Below, piece by piece: positions 33,571-45,195 of a stretch of DNA of 64,000 nucleotides. A program made the position numbers and the translations under genes. The stretch is from Acheta domesticus (lineage: Eukaryota; Arthropoda; Insecta; Orthoptera; Gryllidae), in assembly GCA_031308135.1 (NCBI GenBank), contig JAHLJT010002630.1, forward strand, positions 100,065,608-100,129,607. Direction: 5' to 3'. Below the pieces are notes generated by a model, which searched no databases, was not told the DNA's origin, and saw only the letters and a program-made list of their open reading frames with translations. Numbering within the stretch: position 1 is the stretch's first letter; each line of letters opens with the position of its first letter.

Positions 33571-35420
33571 AGTTACACTTCCAAACACAAACGGCACAAT
33601 CTAAAGACCACTGCTTACGGAACATAACACGGCGTATCCTGAATAAGCCTATCAAAATACCTCCCCTCACCACTTTATCGGGTACAGTATCTTCACCATC
33701 TGAAAAATGCGAAGTGTTGGGAAAATACTTTGCTACATCATTCACACCCCACCCCACCAACAATCCTGTACATGACAATTTCATCTCAGTAGAAAACTTA
33801 AGGCCAACAATCACAGTACTAGAATGTCCAAAATTCATTTCTCCGTTAGAAATCATTAAATATATTTCTCTGCCAGCCCCCAAAGTATCAAACGGTTTCG
33901 ACCAAATCTCAGCGTACTTAAACTTCTTCCTCTAAAAGTCATTGTACACATCACAGCAATATTTAATGCAGCCCTGAGAATGTCATACTTCCCCCACACA
34001 TGGAAATACGCACATATCATCCCCATCCCCAAACCAGGAAAACCAAATGATGACCCAGGAAGCTACCGCCCAATTAGTCTGCTATCCTCCGTGGGAAAAT
34101 TACTTGAAAAATGCATCCTCACCAGGCTAAATAATCATCTCACCACATTAAATATAATTCCACCTCATCAGTTTGGATTTCAACCTCAGCTTTCAACATA
34201 CCACCAAATACTGCGATTGACATTATTGAGGGCATTATCGAAGGTTTTCATGATCATAAGCATACAGTTGCAGTATTCCTTGACATCGCAAAAGCTTTTG
34301 ATACAGTATGGCACCCAGGACTGATATTCAAACTCCGGAGCATTGACACTCCCCAATATCTCGCACGCATAATAGAAGATTTTCTTAGTGAACGAACTTT
34401 TTCAGTGCGACTTCCTGGTGCACTCTCAACACCATACCCCATCAAAGCAGGAGTTCCGTAGGGTTCGAGCCTCTCTCCAACCTTATTCAATATCTACATA
34501 GCTGACGTACCCACCACACCATCAACATCCATTGCCACTTTTGCAGATGACACAGCAATCTACTCCACAAACTGAGACATAGAAACAGCAATAGAGGATT
34601 TACAAAACCATCTCACTGTATTTTCCGATTGGGCACAGAAATGTCACATTCTGATAAACGCAAACAAGAGCCAAGGGAAAATATTCACTCTTCGAAGACC
34701 ACTTGACCCACCCACACTCACCTATCAGAACCATAACATACCATGGATTCCTGCGAACGCCACGGCAAAATACCTTGGAGTATTACTCGACAGACGACTC
34801 ACATGGAGACCCAATATCATGCATAGAATAGCACTAGCCACTAAACGAACACATCAGTTATATCCCCTACTCAAAAAATCATCCCCACTCCAATTACACA
34901 CATCCATTCATCTTTACCAAACAATGATACGCCCTATATTAAGTTATGCATTTCCTGTCTGGGCCGCAGCATCCAAAACAAATCTTCAGAAAATCCAAAC
35001 ATTCCAAAATAAATTTCTAAGAATAATCACAAAAGCATCCTGGTTCATTCCAAACTCTCAAATCCATCAAGAACTCGGTATCACACCTATCACTGTACAC
35101 TTTTCCCTTCTATCCGCAAAATTCTATAACAAAATTTCTCGAATACCTTCAACTACCCATTTCAAACTTGGCAAACAGAACCCTCATCGTAAACGATTGA
35201 GAAGGAAATGACCCAGAGATTTTTTTGACCCTCCTTAAGCAGACTGGAAGAGATTAGCCTTTCCGTATAATATAAAATGCTCCTAAAAATGTAATAATCA
35301 CGATAAAAGAAAATATCTTGCAAACTTGCTGTATCAAATAAAATCAACTAGTGTACTAGTCGTTCACGGCCGCTGAAGGCCTCAGGCCAAGCAAGAGTAA
35401 ATAAAATAAATAAAAAAAAT
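33571..35420 (+). mobile_element. 5'-truncated jockey-type LINE with target-site duplication
   Basis: The translation gives YAHIIPIPKPGKPNDDPGSY followed by RPISLLSSVGKLLEK, then DIAKAFDTVWHPGL (catalytic Asp of motif A) and FADDTAIY (motif C). The C-terminal part is near 34819-35211. The frame breaks near 34240 and has stops at about 34459 (a Gln codon changed to TAG) and 34575, so it is inactive. It ends in an A-rich TAAATAAAATAAATA tail. ATGGACAGA occurs immediately before the element (33562-33570) and directly after the tail (35421-35429), a 9-base target-site duplication. It inserted in a pre-existing dispersed repeat copy. Confidence 0.88.
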
Positions 35421-35610
35421 ATGGACAGACAGACGGAAGGACGTTTTTAAAAGAACCACTTTTTCTGTATCAGGGGACCCCAAAACGTGTATTTCCGTTG
35501 AAATTTCGAAATCGATTTTCCGCAGCATTACATCACTTTGTTGCAATTACAGATAATTTCAATATTAAAATAGCACTGTTTCCAAAAATTGAACTTTCAG
35601 CATGCTACCC
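35421..35610 (+). repeat. Dispersed repeat, right part, after the LINE
   Basis: ATGGACAGACAGACGGAAGG resumes the copy interrupted at 33570. Similarity to the family fades after about 35550. Confidence 0.5.
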
Positions 35611-36399
35611 ACGTTCTGAAAAAACTAAATTTACTCATGGCTGTCTAAAATAATTTATGACACGAGTAGTGAAAATTACATTTAATTTTGCGAGAAAGAG
35701 ATGTTGCGACACAAGGCCGACAGACCAAGAAGAGCAATCCTACAAGAAAAATAAAACCACGTTAACCATGTGTGTCATACAATATTTTTTAGTCAGCATT
35801 ACTGACTCATTTTATTTTAATACAAATAACACTAATTGGGTAGCATGTTACATTAACCCTACATTGCAAAAACGTCGTATACCAAGCGTTATTACAAAGG
35901 CGCAGTGTGGCAGACTACTTTGGTTAAAAATAAGGAAAAACTCTTTTTTACAATGAAACACTAACGTTAATGAATTGAACATGTGTGAAAAGGAGTTGTA
36001 TATTACATGTTAAAGAGTTTGGTAGATACACGTAATGACTTGACTCTCACAGCTGACACTTGCTTAGTACTGCACACACATGGCTTTTGAGAAGCATCTG
36101 CAAAAGAAGTACCTTGTCACGCGACCTTTGTTATGATCGTCATCGCCCCATTATGATTGTTAAATGTTGAAAACAAAAGTTAAATGCTACAATATTAGGA
36201 TTTTCTATTTATTATTTACTACATTAGCGAATCAAGCACTAAAAATATCACTGACATAACTACAAAAGCATAGTGTATGGTCGACGCGTGTTAAAATGCC
36301 GTATAGGCACAACAATAGGTGTATTTCACTGGCTAGTCACACAACGAAGCCACACTGAGTTTGAAAACGGGGAGGGGAAAAAGGTGCGAAAAATTCGGC
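35611..36399. other. Gene 2 intron C-D, unassigned stretch
   Basis: An open frame at 35657-35956 on the plus strand has no recognisable family. No repeat landmark was seen. Confidence 0.35.
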
Positions 36400-36660
36400 A
36401 CTATACTGCGATTTTTCTAGGAGCGATCCTCAAGGCCACTCAAATCCCATCTTCGCGATGGAATATGTCACGGCATTCCGCGTCTTTCTCAGTCGTTCCG
36501 CTAGATTTCGCACGATCGCGACCGTATGAAGCAGTGCTTGCGGTCATGCGACTTCTACCGGCAAGACCGAGAAACGACGCGAAATGCCGTGACATATTCC
36601 ATCGCGAAGATGGGATTTGAGTGGCCTTGAGGGTCGCTCCTAGAAAAATCGCAGTATAGT
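36400..36660. mobile_element. Long-TIR palindromic MITE, copy 2
   Basis: The left end ACTATACTGCGATTTTTCTA is perfectly mirrored at the right end. Arms of more than 100 bases pair with few mismatches, covering GGCCACTCAAATCCCATCTT and GCGATGGAATATGTCACGGC. Even the centre (CGCTAGATTTCGCACGATCG and its mirror) is partly self-complementary. It has no coding capacity and is the same family as 7705-7939. Confidence 0.85.
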
Positions 36661-37200
36661 TGCATCGTCTGACAGGTGACGCCTTTGTAATCTAGGATTA
36701 AGAAAAGTACGTGATCACACGAAAGTATTTCGTTATATTTGCATTTTTCCAGGGTTGTTTTTTTCAAATGTCATTCACCATATTGATTCCTCCATTTTGA
36801 ATTTTTATTTTTGATATTATATTCTTCATCAGTGAGCTCGAAAACCCCTAATATACTAATTTTTATTGCATTCTCCCAAGTTTTTCAAAACGCCATCCGC
36901 AATATTGAATCCGCCATTTTGAATTTTTTATTTTTTGATGTCATAGTCGTATTTAGTAAGGTCGCAAACCCTAATCTAATCCACAATATAGCCATTATTT
37001 TGAATTTTGCAAGAGATAATTGATTTTAAATACGTTTCAGGCATTTCATCCCACTGTGCGGCGTGAAAAAAATCGTGCAGATAAGGACGTCGAATTTAAT
37101 TTATAGCGAGCAAATGTCAAAAAATGGCGCTTCTCTCCTCGTGAGGCCGTTTGATATTAAACTCAAGGTGTCGGTGAAAATAATGGAAACACCGTTTGAG
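36661..37200. other. No gene recognised
   Basis: AT-rich; ATTGATTCCTCCATTTTGAA near 36782 is echoed by ATTGAATCCGCCATTTTGAA near 36903, a diverged tandem duplication of about 120 bases. Confidence 0.4.
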
Positions 37201-37420
37201 CAACACTCCCATGTACCGAAGAGTACCGTAACATTAACGTAACGTAACGTAATGTAAAAGCAACATTCCCATGTACCGAAGAGTACCGTAACATTAACGT
37301 AACGTAACGTAATGTAAGAGCAACATTCCCATGTACCGAAGAGTACCGTAACATTAACGTAACGTAACGTAATGTAAGAGCAACATTCCCATGTACCGTA
37401 AAGTCAAAGCCCACTAAGTT
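37201..37420. repeat. 60-bp tandem repeat (~3.5 units)
   Basis: CAACATTCCCATGTACCG recurs at 37261, 37321 and 37381, with a slightly changed first unit at 37201. Each unit also contains short TAACG pentamer repeats. Open frames across it are a by-product of the periodicity. Confidence 0.92.
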
Positions 37421-37726
37421 GTATCTAATGGTAACAAATGGTATTTAGTACTCAAAGGTGAAAATATTAGTTTGATTATTTTTTTAGATCGGAATTGCTT
37501 TTCTTGAGATACGTAACACCACAGAAAATAATCCAATACTTTTTAATATACAAATAATTTTTCAATTCTCGCACCCTAGCAAGCTGGTACCCAGACTCTC
37601 CAAAGCCCCCTCTGTTTCTCATAACAAAAATCAAGGAAAGTTAAATAATATTGCAAAGAGTAGGGTTGTACTAGCCCGATTCGGTATTTTCGCACTACTT
37701 TACTACGCTTTCTCAAGAGTAAAAAC

Positions 37727-38178
37727 TGTTGCGGTGGTGCGCGGCGAATTGAATCGCGCGCCGCACCGCCAGCACTCGGCGTCAACACGGGGAGCAACGG
37801 ACCGTAACAAGACCGGGCGAAAGGAGAAGAGGCGGCCAGCTAGCGAAGCCCCGGAATGGATGCGAGGCTATGCCGCCGGGGGGAATAAAAGCGGGCCCCG
37901 ACGCCGAGCAGATAGACAGTGTTATAGTGAAGTTCGGAGTGTAAAGTGGTATAGTTATTGACAAGGCGATATTTTTAGACCCGGCAATTGTGTTTTTGGA
38001 CGCTCTTCTGGTATATTGTTGAAACGGCTTTGTATTGTGGACATCTATTGGTAAACGGTAACCTGGCTATGTTATTTGGTTTAATTCTTTGGTTACCGGA
38101 TTGTTAAAGTTTTCCCTTGCTACTTTTGTTAAATAAAAACTCTTTTTACGAAACGTCTGTGTTTTCCTGGATACAACA
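37727..38178 (+). mobile_element. Solo LTR of an LTR retrotransposon
   Basis: This 452-base block begins TGTTG and ends CAACA, the inverted TG...CA ends of LTRs. Five-base flanks AAAAC on both sides (37722-37726 and 38179-38183) are a perfect target-site duplication. Inside there is a TATA-like GGGAATAAAAGCGG near 37880 and a polyadenylation signal AAATAAAAAC near 38133, in the right order for plus orientation. No internal coding region or second LTR is present, so it is a product of LTR-LTR recombination. The 5-base duplication fits Gypsy, BEL/Pao or Copia groups; the family is not determined. Confidence 0.82.
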
Positions 38179-38183
38179 AAAAC

Positions 38184-39154
38184 ATTTTCTAATATTTTTG
38201 TGACTATCAAAGAAAGCGAAAAGCTAACTCTCAAGGAAGATTGAATTATTTCTTCAAACTTTGTTTTTAAAGAAGTGTGAATTGTTCCAAGAACAACTCT
38301 CTATAATGCTGAATAAACCTGTATTGAAAATTTGTTTCCAACATCAATTGAATTCTTATTTTTGTTTGATATTCTGTAAACACATTAGAATTAAGTACAA
38401 AAGTACATTAGAAGTTACATTTAAACATGTTTAAACAAATAAACACGTTTCATGAACAACTTTCCTTCTTAATGGAAAGGATAGGCAAATGGATAGGAAA
38501 AGGGTGGAGTTTACCATGCGAGAGTTCTCGCACGGGTAGGCTAGTTTAATTTATTGCAGTAAACGTGTGGGCAGACGGCGCTTCTCTTGAGGCGAGGACA
38601 AATGCCGGCCCGTGTACGGCGAGCAAGATCGGTACGCGAGTCGTGAAAGATGATCCTAAAATGTGAAGAAAAAAATTCCTGGTGAGGTGGGTAAAATCCT
38701 TTGCAAAAGTCGGGGAAGTAGATCTTACCATTTATGGTCGAGGTGCACCGCCATCTTCCGGGCAAAACGTTCACTATAATAGTGGGTCTAATGACTTCAG
38801 TTGACGTACCAGGAAACCAATCGAAATATTTAGAAAGTCATAGTACACTTTTGGTATCAAACCTACACTGTTTAAGGTCTAAATGTTGCAGATATAGGTG
38901 AATAAATAATACTAAGAAAAATTATAATTTTTGTTCTAAATTCAAGAAAATTATAGTTGTGAAATATTACATATTTATCGTCTTTCTGTAAACAAGCGGA
39001 ATTTTTTTTCCAAAACAGAAACGTTTTATTTATGCAATTATTTATGCAATAAAAAATTTGAAATATTACGGTAAAATCTCACTCAATTTCGACTTGAAGT
39101 CAGCAAGTGAAGAAAGCAAAGGAATGTCTCGAGCGTTGAGGTCTGTGTCCTCAC
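38184..39154. other. Gene 2 intron C-D, next to exon C2
   Basis: No transposon or exon recognised. A GC-richer stretch at 38510-38770 has an open frame on the minus strand without family similarity. Confidence 0.4.
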
Positions 39155-39592
39155 CTGGTAGGCGGCGGCGACGACGACGGCGGAGGCGAGCAGCGCGGCG
39201 GCCAGCTGCAGGCGCTGCGGCGTGGCGCGCACCCTGTCCTGCGGGGCGCCCCCGCACGAGGAGAAGGCGCGCAGCGCGGCGGCGGCGCTGGCGGCCAGCG
39301 ACTCGCCCGCCACCACGCGCCACGCCAGCGCGTACGCCACCGCCGTCCCCAGCAGCGCCAGCCACATATGACGGGAGAACACGCGCAGCGGCAGCGACCA
39401 CGCCGGCAGCCTCGCAGGCGGAGGCACGGCCATTATCGTTCTAGAGACTGATTGTGACGCTGGCACGAAATCACACGAAAGCATTTGTCCAAATTTCGGC
39501 ATCATCAATCCAACTGTGAAGACCACGTTGTCGAATAAGACATTTCGTATTGTACCATGGACCCTTGTGTCCGATTTTACTAAAGGTTGCCC
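39155..39592 (-). CDS. Gene 2 exon C: IR lobe S1 end, TM1, pore and TM2
   Basis: The exon has 146 codons, phase 0 at both ends: acceptor TTTCAG before GGG at 39592, donor CAG|GTGAGG at 39155. Residues 1-39 (GQPLVKSDTRVHGTIRNVLF and on) are diverged from exon C1 and three residues longer. From CDFVPASQSVSRTI onward it is nearly the same protein, with TM1 (MWLALLGTAVAYALAW), the pore loop (RAFSSCGGAPQDRVRATPQR) and TM2 ending AYQ. The first 210 bases next to the donor (39155-39364) are identical by eye to 9503-9712, yet the intron sequence differs from the first bases on. It is extremely GC-rich. Confidence 0.88.
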
Positions 39593-40169
39593 CTGAAACA
39601 TTTCAAATCGAAGTTAACCAAGTTTAAAAGAAGTGAAGTTCAGGTTTTCTGCAAAAAATAGCGATGCCATAACAAAATTGACAATTAACACATTTTCCCC
39701 TTCAAATATAGTTTTTCTAGTAGCATTTCCACTAGATGAAAATGCCTTAGAAACATTATTTAAATAATATTTGGAACATTATATCTGAAAGCTAATTTTA
39801 GAGGAATTTCGTATCAAAATCAATTTATGTTGATTTCTGATCTACAAACAATATTTATATAATTCAGATCACACATTTTAATAGGAGTAAAATGTGTGGA
39901 TCTATAATTAAATTTAGAGTATCTCTATGTTATATGAAAGAAATTGGTACCATCGTCCTAATCACATTTCGTTATTCACTATGACTTTATTATGGCTTGC
40001 GTTTTATTGATTTTCATTATAGATATGAATTATAATTATTTACATGACATAAAAGCCCATTTAATAGTTTTCACAATATTCTTGACTTTTGTTACTTGTC
40101 CGATCTTTTACCACAAGAAAAAGATTGGTTGTATATTTCTGCTAGTAAAAAATATTTACACGTAGAAAT
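39593..40169. other. Gene 2 intron B-C, AT-rich start
   Basis: No feature recognised. Confidence 0.4.
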
Positions 40170-40600
40170 GCACGTTTCGAAACGCCCATCCGTCTGTCGT
40201 TCTGTATATCCGACTGTCTCTATGTTCATCTGTATCTCTATCTAATTTCATTCGGCCTCTGTCATCTATACCAGTAACTTTCTCTCCATCCCTATGTTCA
40301 TCCGTATGTTCGTCTCTACGCCCTCTAGGTATATCTTTCAGTCCGGCCGTCGGTCTGTCCCTCAGACCGCCTGTCAGGCCGTCCGTCAGACCGTCCCCCA
40401 AACAGTTCGCCCGTCTGACCGTCCGTCTGTCCATCTGCTGTCTGTCTGTACGCCCCTCCGTCCGTCTTCCTGTCCCTCCGTCTGTCTTCCATCCGTCAGT
40501 CCGTCTGACCAGCCTTCTGCCCGTCCGTCTCTCGGTCCATCAGTCTGCCTCACCATCCATCTATCCGTCCGCCTGCCAATCCGTTCGTCAATCATATTCC
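40170..40600. repeat. Degenerate (CCGT/CTGT)n tetranucleotide repeat
   Basis: About 430 bases of CCGTCCGTCTGT variations. It resembles an expansion of the short CCGTCTGTCCG motif found in the dispersed repeat family (for instance near 5880, 16900, 41050). Frames open on both strands reflect the period of four. Confidence 0.8.
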
Positions 40601-40839
40601 GTATATAACTTTAACAGCAAAACGTCATTAAGAATCATATGCTTTATATTTTTCAAAATTTACGTCTCCAATACTCAAACCCTTTTCACAAACAAAAGTA
40701 TGAAATTCCGCGCATTCAGGAAAGATCAAACGACGCTCTTCAACAACCGCTCCATTTTTTCCTTTATTGACTTTATCTTTCCTCAATGAACTTTTATATT
40801 TAAATTAAATGCAATGAATAACACATTTTACTTTCTCGC
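40601..40839. other. Short unassigned AT-rich spacer
   Basis: Nothing recognised. Confidence 0.4.
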
Positions 40840-41688
40840 CTTACGAATACTTCGTAAAAATAGAAAGTTATGTTATCGTGCGCCGAAAAACGGCGAATTT
40901 TCGCAAGAAAACTTTTATAGCTGGAGTCTGGTAACGAAAAAGTAGATAAATTCTGTTGCTAAATTTAGAAAATAAATCCTCCAACTCGTGGTGTAGCCAA
41001 AATTCATGTTTTGTTGCATCTTGATACTGAAAAATCGACTGACGGCGAAATGTCCGTTTGTCTGTCCGCTGTCAACGCTAGCGCTTAAACCGTTCAGGCG
41101 ATTTCTCCAAAATCGAAATTTCCCAATCGACTTGGCTGATGTCGAGGCTCCTGGAATTTGAAACCGACATTTTAACTTTGAGTTACATTACGTGATGCTC
41201 CTTGGACATTTTCAAAGTTCTCAAAGAAATGGCTCAATTTTTTAAAATTACATTTTGTTGTTGAATAGTGCGAAGGACGTTCAAGAGAATGATGCAGGTA
41301 TCATTTTCGTTGATATCTCCAATTATTCGAAAATTGCAAAGAACCATTTCAAAATGCAAAATTGAAGATAGAGATTTTTGCCTCAGACAGAGTTGGTTGT
41401 ACAAAATTAGTGCTTTCAATAAGGTCATGTATAATTTTTTGAAAAAATGAGTTGTTTTTGCGTAAATTGCGTTTGAAATTTACCAAAATGTTTCTCGAAA
41501 ACCGCTCCAAACTTTTCTTTAAATTTTCTTCACTTTTTGGAATAAGGGACGGTAAAAAAATATGGCGCTAATTCTATTTCCGGATGATGCTTGGTTTTTG
41601 AAAAAGTTCAAAAAATATTTTTAAAACTAGAAATTGTAGATAGATATTTTTACCTCATCCAAAGTCTGTTGTCCAAAATTAGTTCTTT
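40840..41688 (-). repeat. Dispersed repeat 3' part, reverse orientation
   Basis: It has GTGCGCCGAAAAACGGCGAA, TGGTAACGAAAAAGTAGATA and the CCGTTTGTCTGTCCGCTG motif, in the reverse order of the full copy. Confidence 0.65.
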
Positions 41689-42390
41689 AAACTAGTCGTG
41701 CTACAACAGCACATACTTTCCCGTATTATTGGAAACAGTTATGCAATATTGCACTTAGAAATGCAATATTGCACTTTCTGCCCTACTAACATCTTAGCTA
41801 TTATTTGAAAACGTCCAATTCAAACAAGAAGCGATCAACCACGGTATAAGATATATATAGGTGTGTTAACTAGCCGCCTTTGGAGCAAATTTTCTGAAGG
41901 CAGTTTGAGGCTAGTTCCTCGCTTGTCCGTACGATCCGCTGCGTAAGATACGTGTAAGTTCGCACGATCGGTTTGGGTCGCGGTGTAAGATATATATCTT
42001 AAGATGACATCTTAAACTGTGGCTGTTAAATTACACGACCACTCACGACCTAACCCAAATGAGACCAAAAGATCGCAGCACTTTATGCGAGAACTGTGAG
42101 AACTAGCCTCACAAAAGCTTCAGTTTTGGACTGGGAGTGAACACACCTATGTATTTTTCACAGTGCGAACAACTCACTGTTTCCATCGCAGTGTTGCCAG
42201 AACTATGTGAATTCCACAACTGCATAAAAATATAATACAAAAGTTTTGTAAACTTGTATTGGAAAAAGAAGTCTGACACCACATGGCTCTATCAAGTCAC
42301 AACAAGGACACGTAATTCACAGAAATTTACGACAGCGGAACGGAATTCAATTGTTGCGTTCCCTTGCATTGTCGATACACCCTTAAGGAG
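41689..42390 (+). repeat. Dispersed repeat, segment 1 of a copy split by nested transposons
   Basis: It starts AACTAGTCGTGCTACAACAG and runs to CACCCTTAAGGAG, the point just before GCTAGCAATTTTTATTT in intact copies. The rest continues at 46412. A 300-base insert with GTGTAAGATATATAT near 41846-42160 is absent from most copies. Confidence 0.7.
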
Positions 42391-43226
42391 ATTGTCACGT
42401 TACGTGAGAAATAAGATTAAACGCTGCAACTGAAATTTATCAAAAGATTAGATGTTTTTACACGCTTTTCCAAAATATGAAGCATTCCTACCATATAGTT
42501 TAAAAGATAATCACACTTGAAAACTTGCGTTTTAACACGCAAAGTATAGGAAAAGGATTTCGTCCGACCATTAATAATTAAATTTGAAACACTTCTACAT
42601 AAGATTACATGGTGGGGAAATGTTACAAATATAGATTAAACGTTTCTAAAGAGAAAAAACTTTGAATGAAAAGATTTTACCGTGTAATTTGGACGAAAAC
42701 ACAAAAAGAAAATAACAACTGCGATCAGTTTTTCGTAAGAACGAAAAAGCGCCGCAACGTTGCATGACGTATCACTTGGCGGGGATTTTAAACATTGGGA
42801 AACTGAGTAGGCTGGTCTGTGGGCATTTGTTTGTGAACCGACATGCGTATGCGGTTAGTTTGTGATGAACGATGATAAAATGTTTTAATGATGTACGTGG
42901 ATGATCAATGCATTCTGGGCCTTTACCCTAACCTCATGTGTATCCTAATGCAGGATTTTAACTTCATGTTCTGCAAATTACCTTGGAACTCCCACGTAGC
43001 AGTCAACAAGGGAAATGAATGATGATTAATACGGTGTGGTCTTTTTTTATTTTGTTTAATGAAAAAACATGAGTGCAGCCTACAGTACCCAAATCAGAAC
43101 TCGGATTATAAAAATGGCATATATCCTACATTTTTTAAATGAAGCTTACATTATTTTATATTTTTTCCCTTTTTATTAACTTTATTCTTCTTCTAGTTGA
43201 ATAAAGCAGATTTTAAAAACAAATAA

Positions 43227-44577
43227 GGCTGATTTACACGCTGCCAGTACTGGTGAGCCAGTTACGAGTTTGCCAGCACCTGGAAAGCGCTAGCGCTCTG
43301 TGCGACTGGCAATAGTTGTTTACACAGTGCTAGTAATGGCATGCAAGATGAGATATTTTTCTCGCTGCTGTTAGCTTATGTATATTCTTTGCGACGTGCT
43401 GCTGATAAGATTTCGGCGCTCAAACAACAGTGTGGAAAGCTAATGTTCCGTAAACGTTTTATCCTATTCACTTAATCTGCATTGGAGAAGTTATCTCTCC
43501 CCATTTTATTTGCAACTGCCAGAAATGCCGCATTTCTGGCCTCGCGGTTCTGGTAAGAACTATCCCACAAATGTTCCGTTACTGTGTATCAATCAAACTT
43601 GTCAGTTTGTTCTTCCGTTATTCAAGAGGTCTTCTGTTCCCGAATCACTTTTTATATATAACAATAATAAGCTGACGATGATCACCGTGCAAGTATAAAG
43701 CAGTGTAAATGCGGGGGGTCGCCGTCGCGGAACCGCGGTGGTGGGGGAGAGCTGAGCATGCCAGTAAACCATGCAGCTCATAAATCATGCAGCTCGTTGC
43801 GTTTATTTTGCAAATGTACATTCCCGCCTGAGATATGGCATAATATTTTGGGGAAGCTCATCCTGTAGTATTCAGACCTTCAGATTGCAAAAGAAAATTA
43901 TTCGAATAATGAAAAAATGCCTTCCACGTGATCCCTGCAAGTCTCTTTTCATTGAGCTGGGAATCGTACCATTGCCTTGTCTATTTATTTACGAATCTGT
44001 AATATTTGTCAAAAAAGACTTACTTAACGTAGAGAACATATTTTCATGCAATATTGATATTTATAATTACAACACACGCCGTAGAAATCATGTGCATCGT
44101 GTCAGTATCAACAGCTCAGTAAAAGAAATCAACATACAATAAATGTACGTTACTTTACAAGGCATTGCCAGATGACATAAAACAATTAGAGTCGGTACAC
44201 AAATTTAAGTTAAAAGTGAAATCTTTTCTACTGCAAAACTGTTTCTATACAATTAGAGACTATACTGATCGTCAAAAAGAAAAATAATGTTTATTGTAAC
44301 AAAACAAAGATATATAATGAATTAGTTTACGTTTGCATTGTATACATTTAAAAAAAATATTTAATACGCCTGTAATATACGCACGTCATATACAGTTTTT
44401 ACTGTTTTTTGACAAATAAATAAAAAACCAAACTTTCTTGTTCGGCTGGCATCGCCAGTGACTGGCGCGAAGGTCTTGCCAGTCACTGGCAACAAGGCGT
44501 TTACACGTTGCCAGTCACCACTTGCCAGTAGCTGGCAACCTCAACTGACACGTTTACTGGTAACATGTAAATCAGCC
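43227..44577. mobile_element. TIR DNA transposon nested in 42391-46411
   Basis: The left end GGCTGATTTACACGCTGCCA and the reverse complement of the right end, GGCTGATTTACATGTTACCA, match over most of 20 bases. CTGGCAA and TGCCAGT motifs continue inward on both sides. The flanks are TAA and TAT, compatible with a 3-base duplication as in PIF/Harbinger, but the class is uncertain. It has no recognisable transposase and carries a LINE fragment. Confidence 0.6.
43785..44425 (+). mobile_element. LINE 3' fragment nested in the TIR element
   Basis: The translation includes VHSRLRYGIIFWGSSSCSIQ, the conserved block after the reverse transcriptase of CR1/jockey-group LINEs. It continues to EINIQ, then after a frameshift near 44140 to KFKLKVKSFLLQNCFYTIR. 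The 3' UTR ends CATATACAGTTTTTACTG and TTTTTTGACAAATAAATAAA. It is 5'-truncated and shares its 3' UTR with the minus-strand fragment at 29.6-30.3 kb. Confidence 0.75.
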
Positions 44578-45195
44578 TATAGTAACAACACCTACCAGAC
44601 ATCTTCACACCAAATTTTTCTGTTTTGCATTTCATGACATGCTAATTTTTGGTATGTTGTGCAAGCAAACAATTTTATTTACCAATCAAATATCGTGTAA
44701 ACAATGTACCAGAAATCGTAGACTTTTTCACAAAACACCTAGATCTCCTTCAAATAAGCAACTTGCTAGAAAACTTCTAGATAACTTCGGCAATTTCTTA
44801 TTTTTATGAACTTCAAACCGAAACAATTCTGGCATCTTATGGTGAATACAGCTGCCAATCCAGAATTAGTCCAGACGACCATCAACAGAAAATGTTTCTT
44901 CGTCTGTAACGTTTTCTTTTCCGTTTTGCAGCTATAGACAAATTTCTTTTTCACGATAACTTACGTTTTGTAACAAATCGCCCTTTATATCTTAACTGGT
45001 CGCACATGATTTTCAGGTTATAAAATTTTTAAAAAAATCAACTCAAACCACTCACGCACTGGTCTACAGCTCTTTTGTACGTTCTAAACCTTCCCGGAAT
45101 CGTAAACCATTGATACCAATATAACTATAAAGCGTTGTCAAGTTTATTGACTGAAAATTAACGTTCTCTAAAGGAGTTAAATGCAATCAAAAGTA

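Noticed and set aside
40156..40608. Frames on both strands over the CCGT-type repeat
   Set aside because: Tetranucleotide repeat, no protein family.
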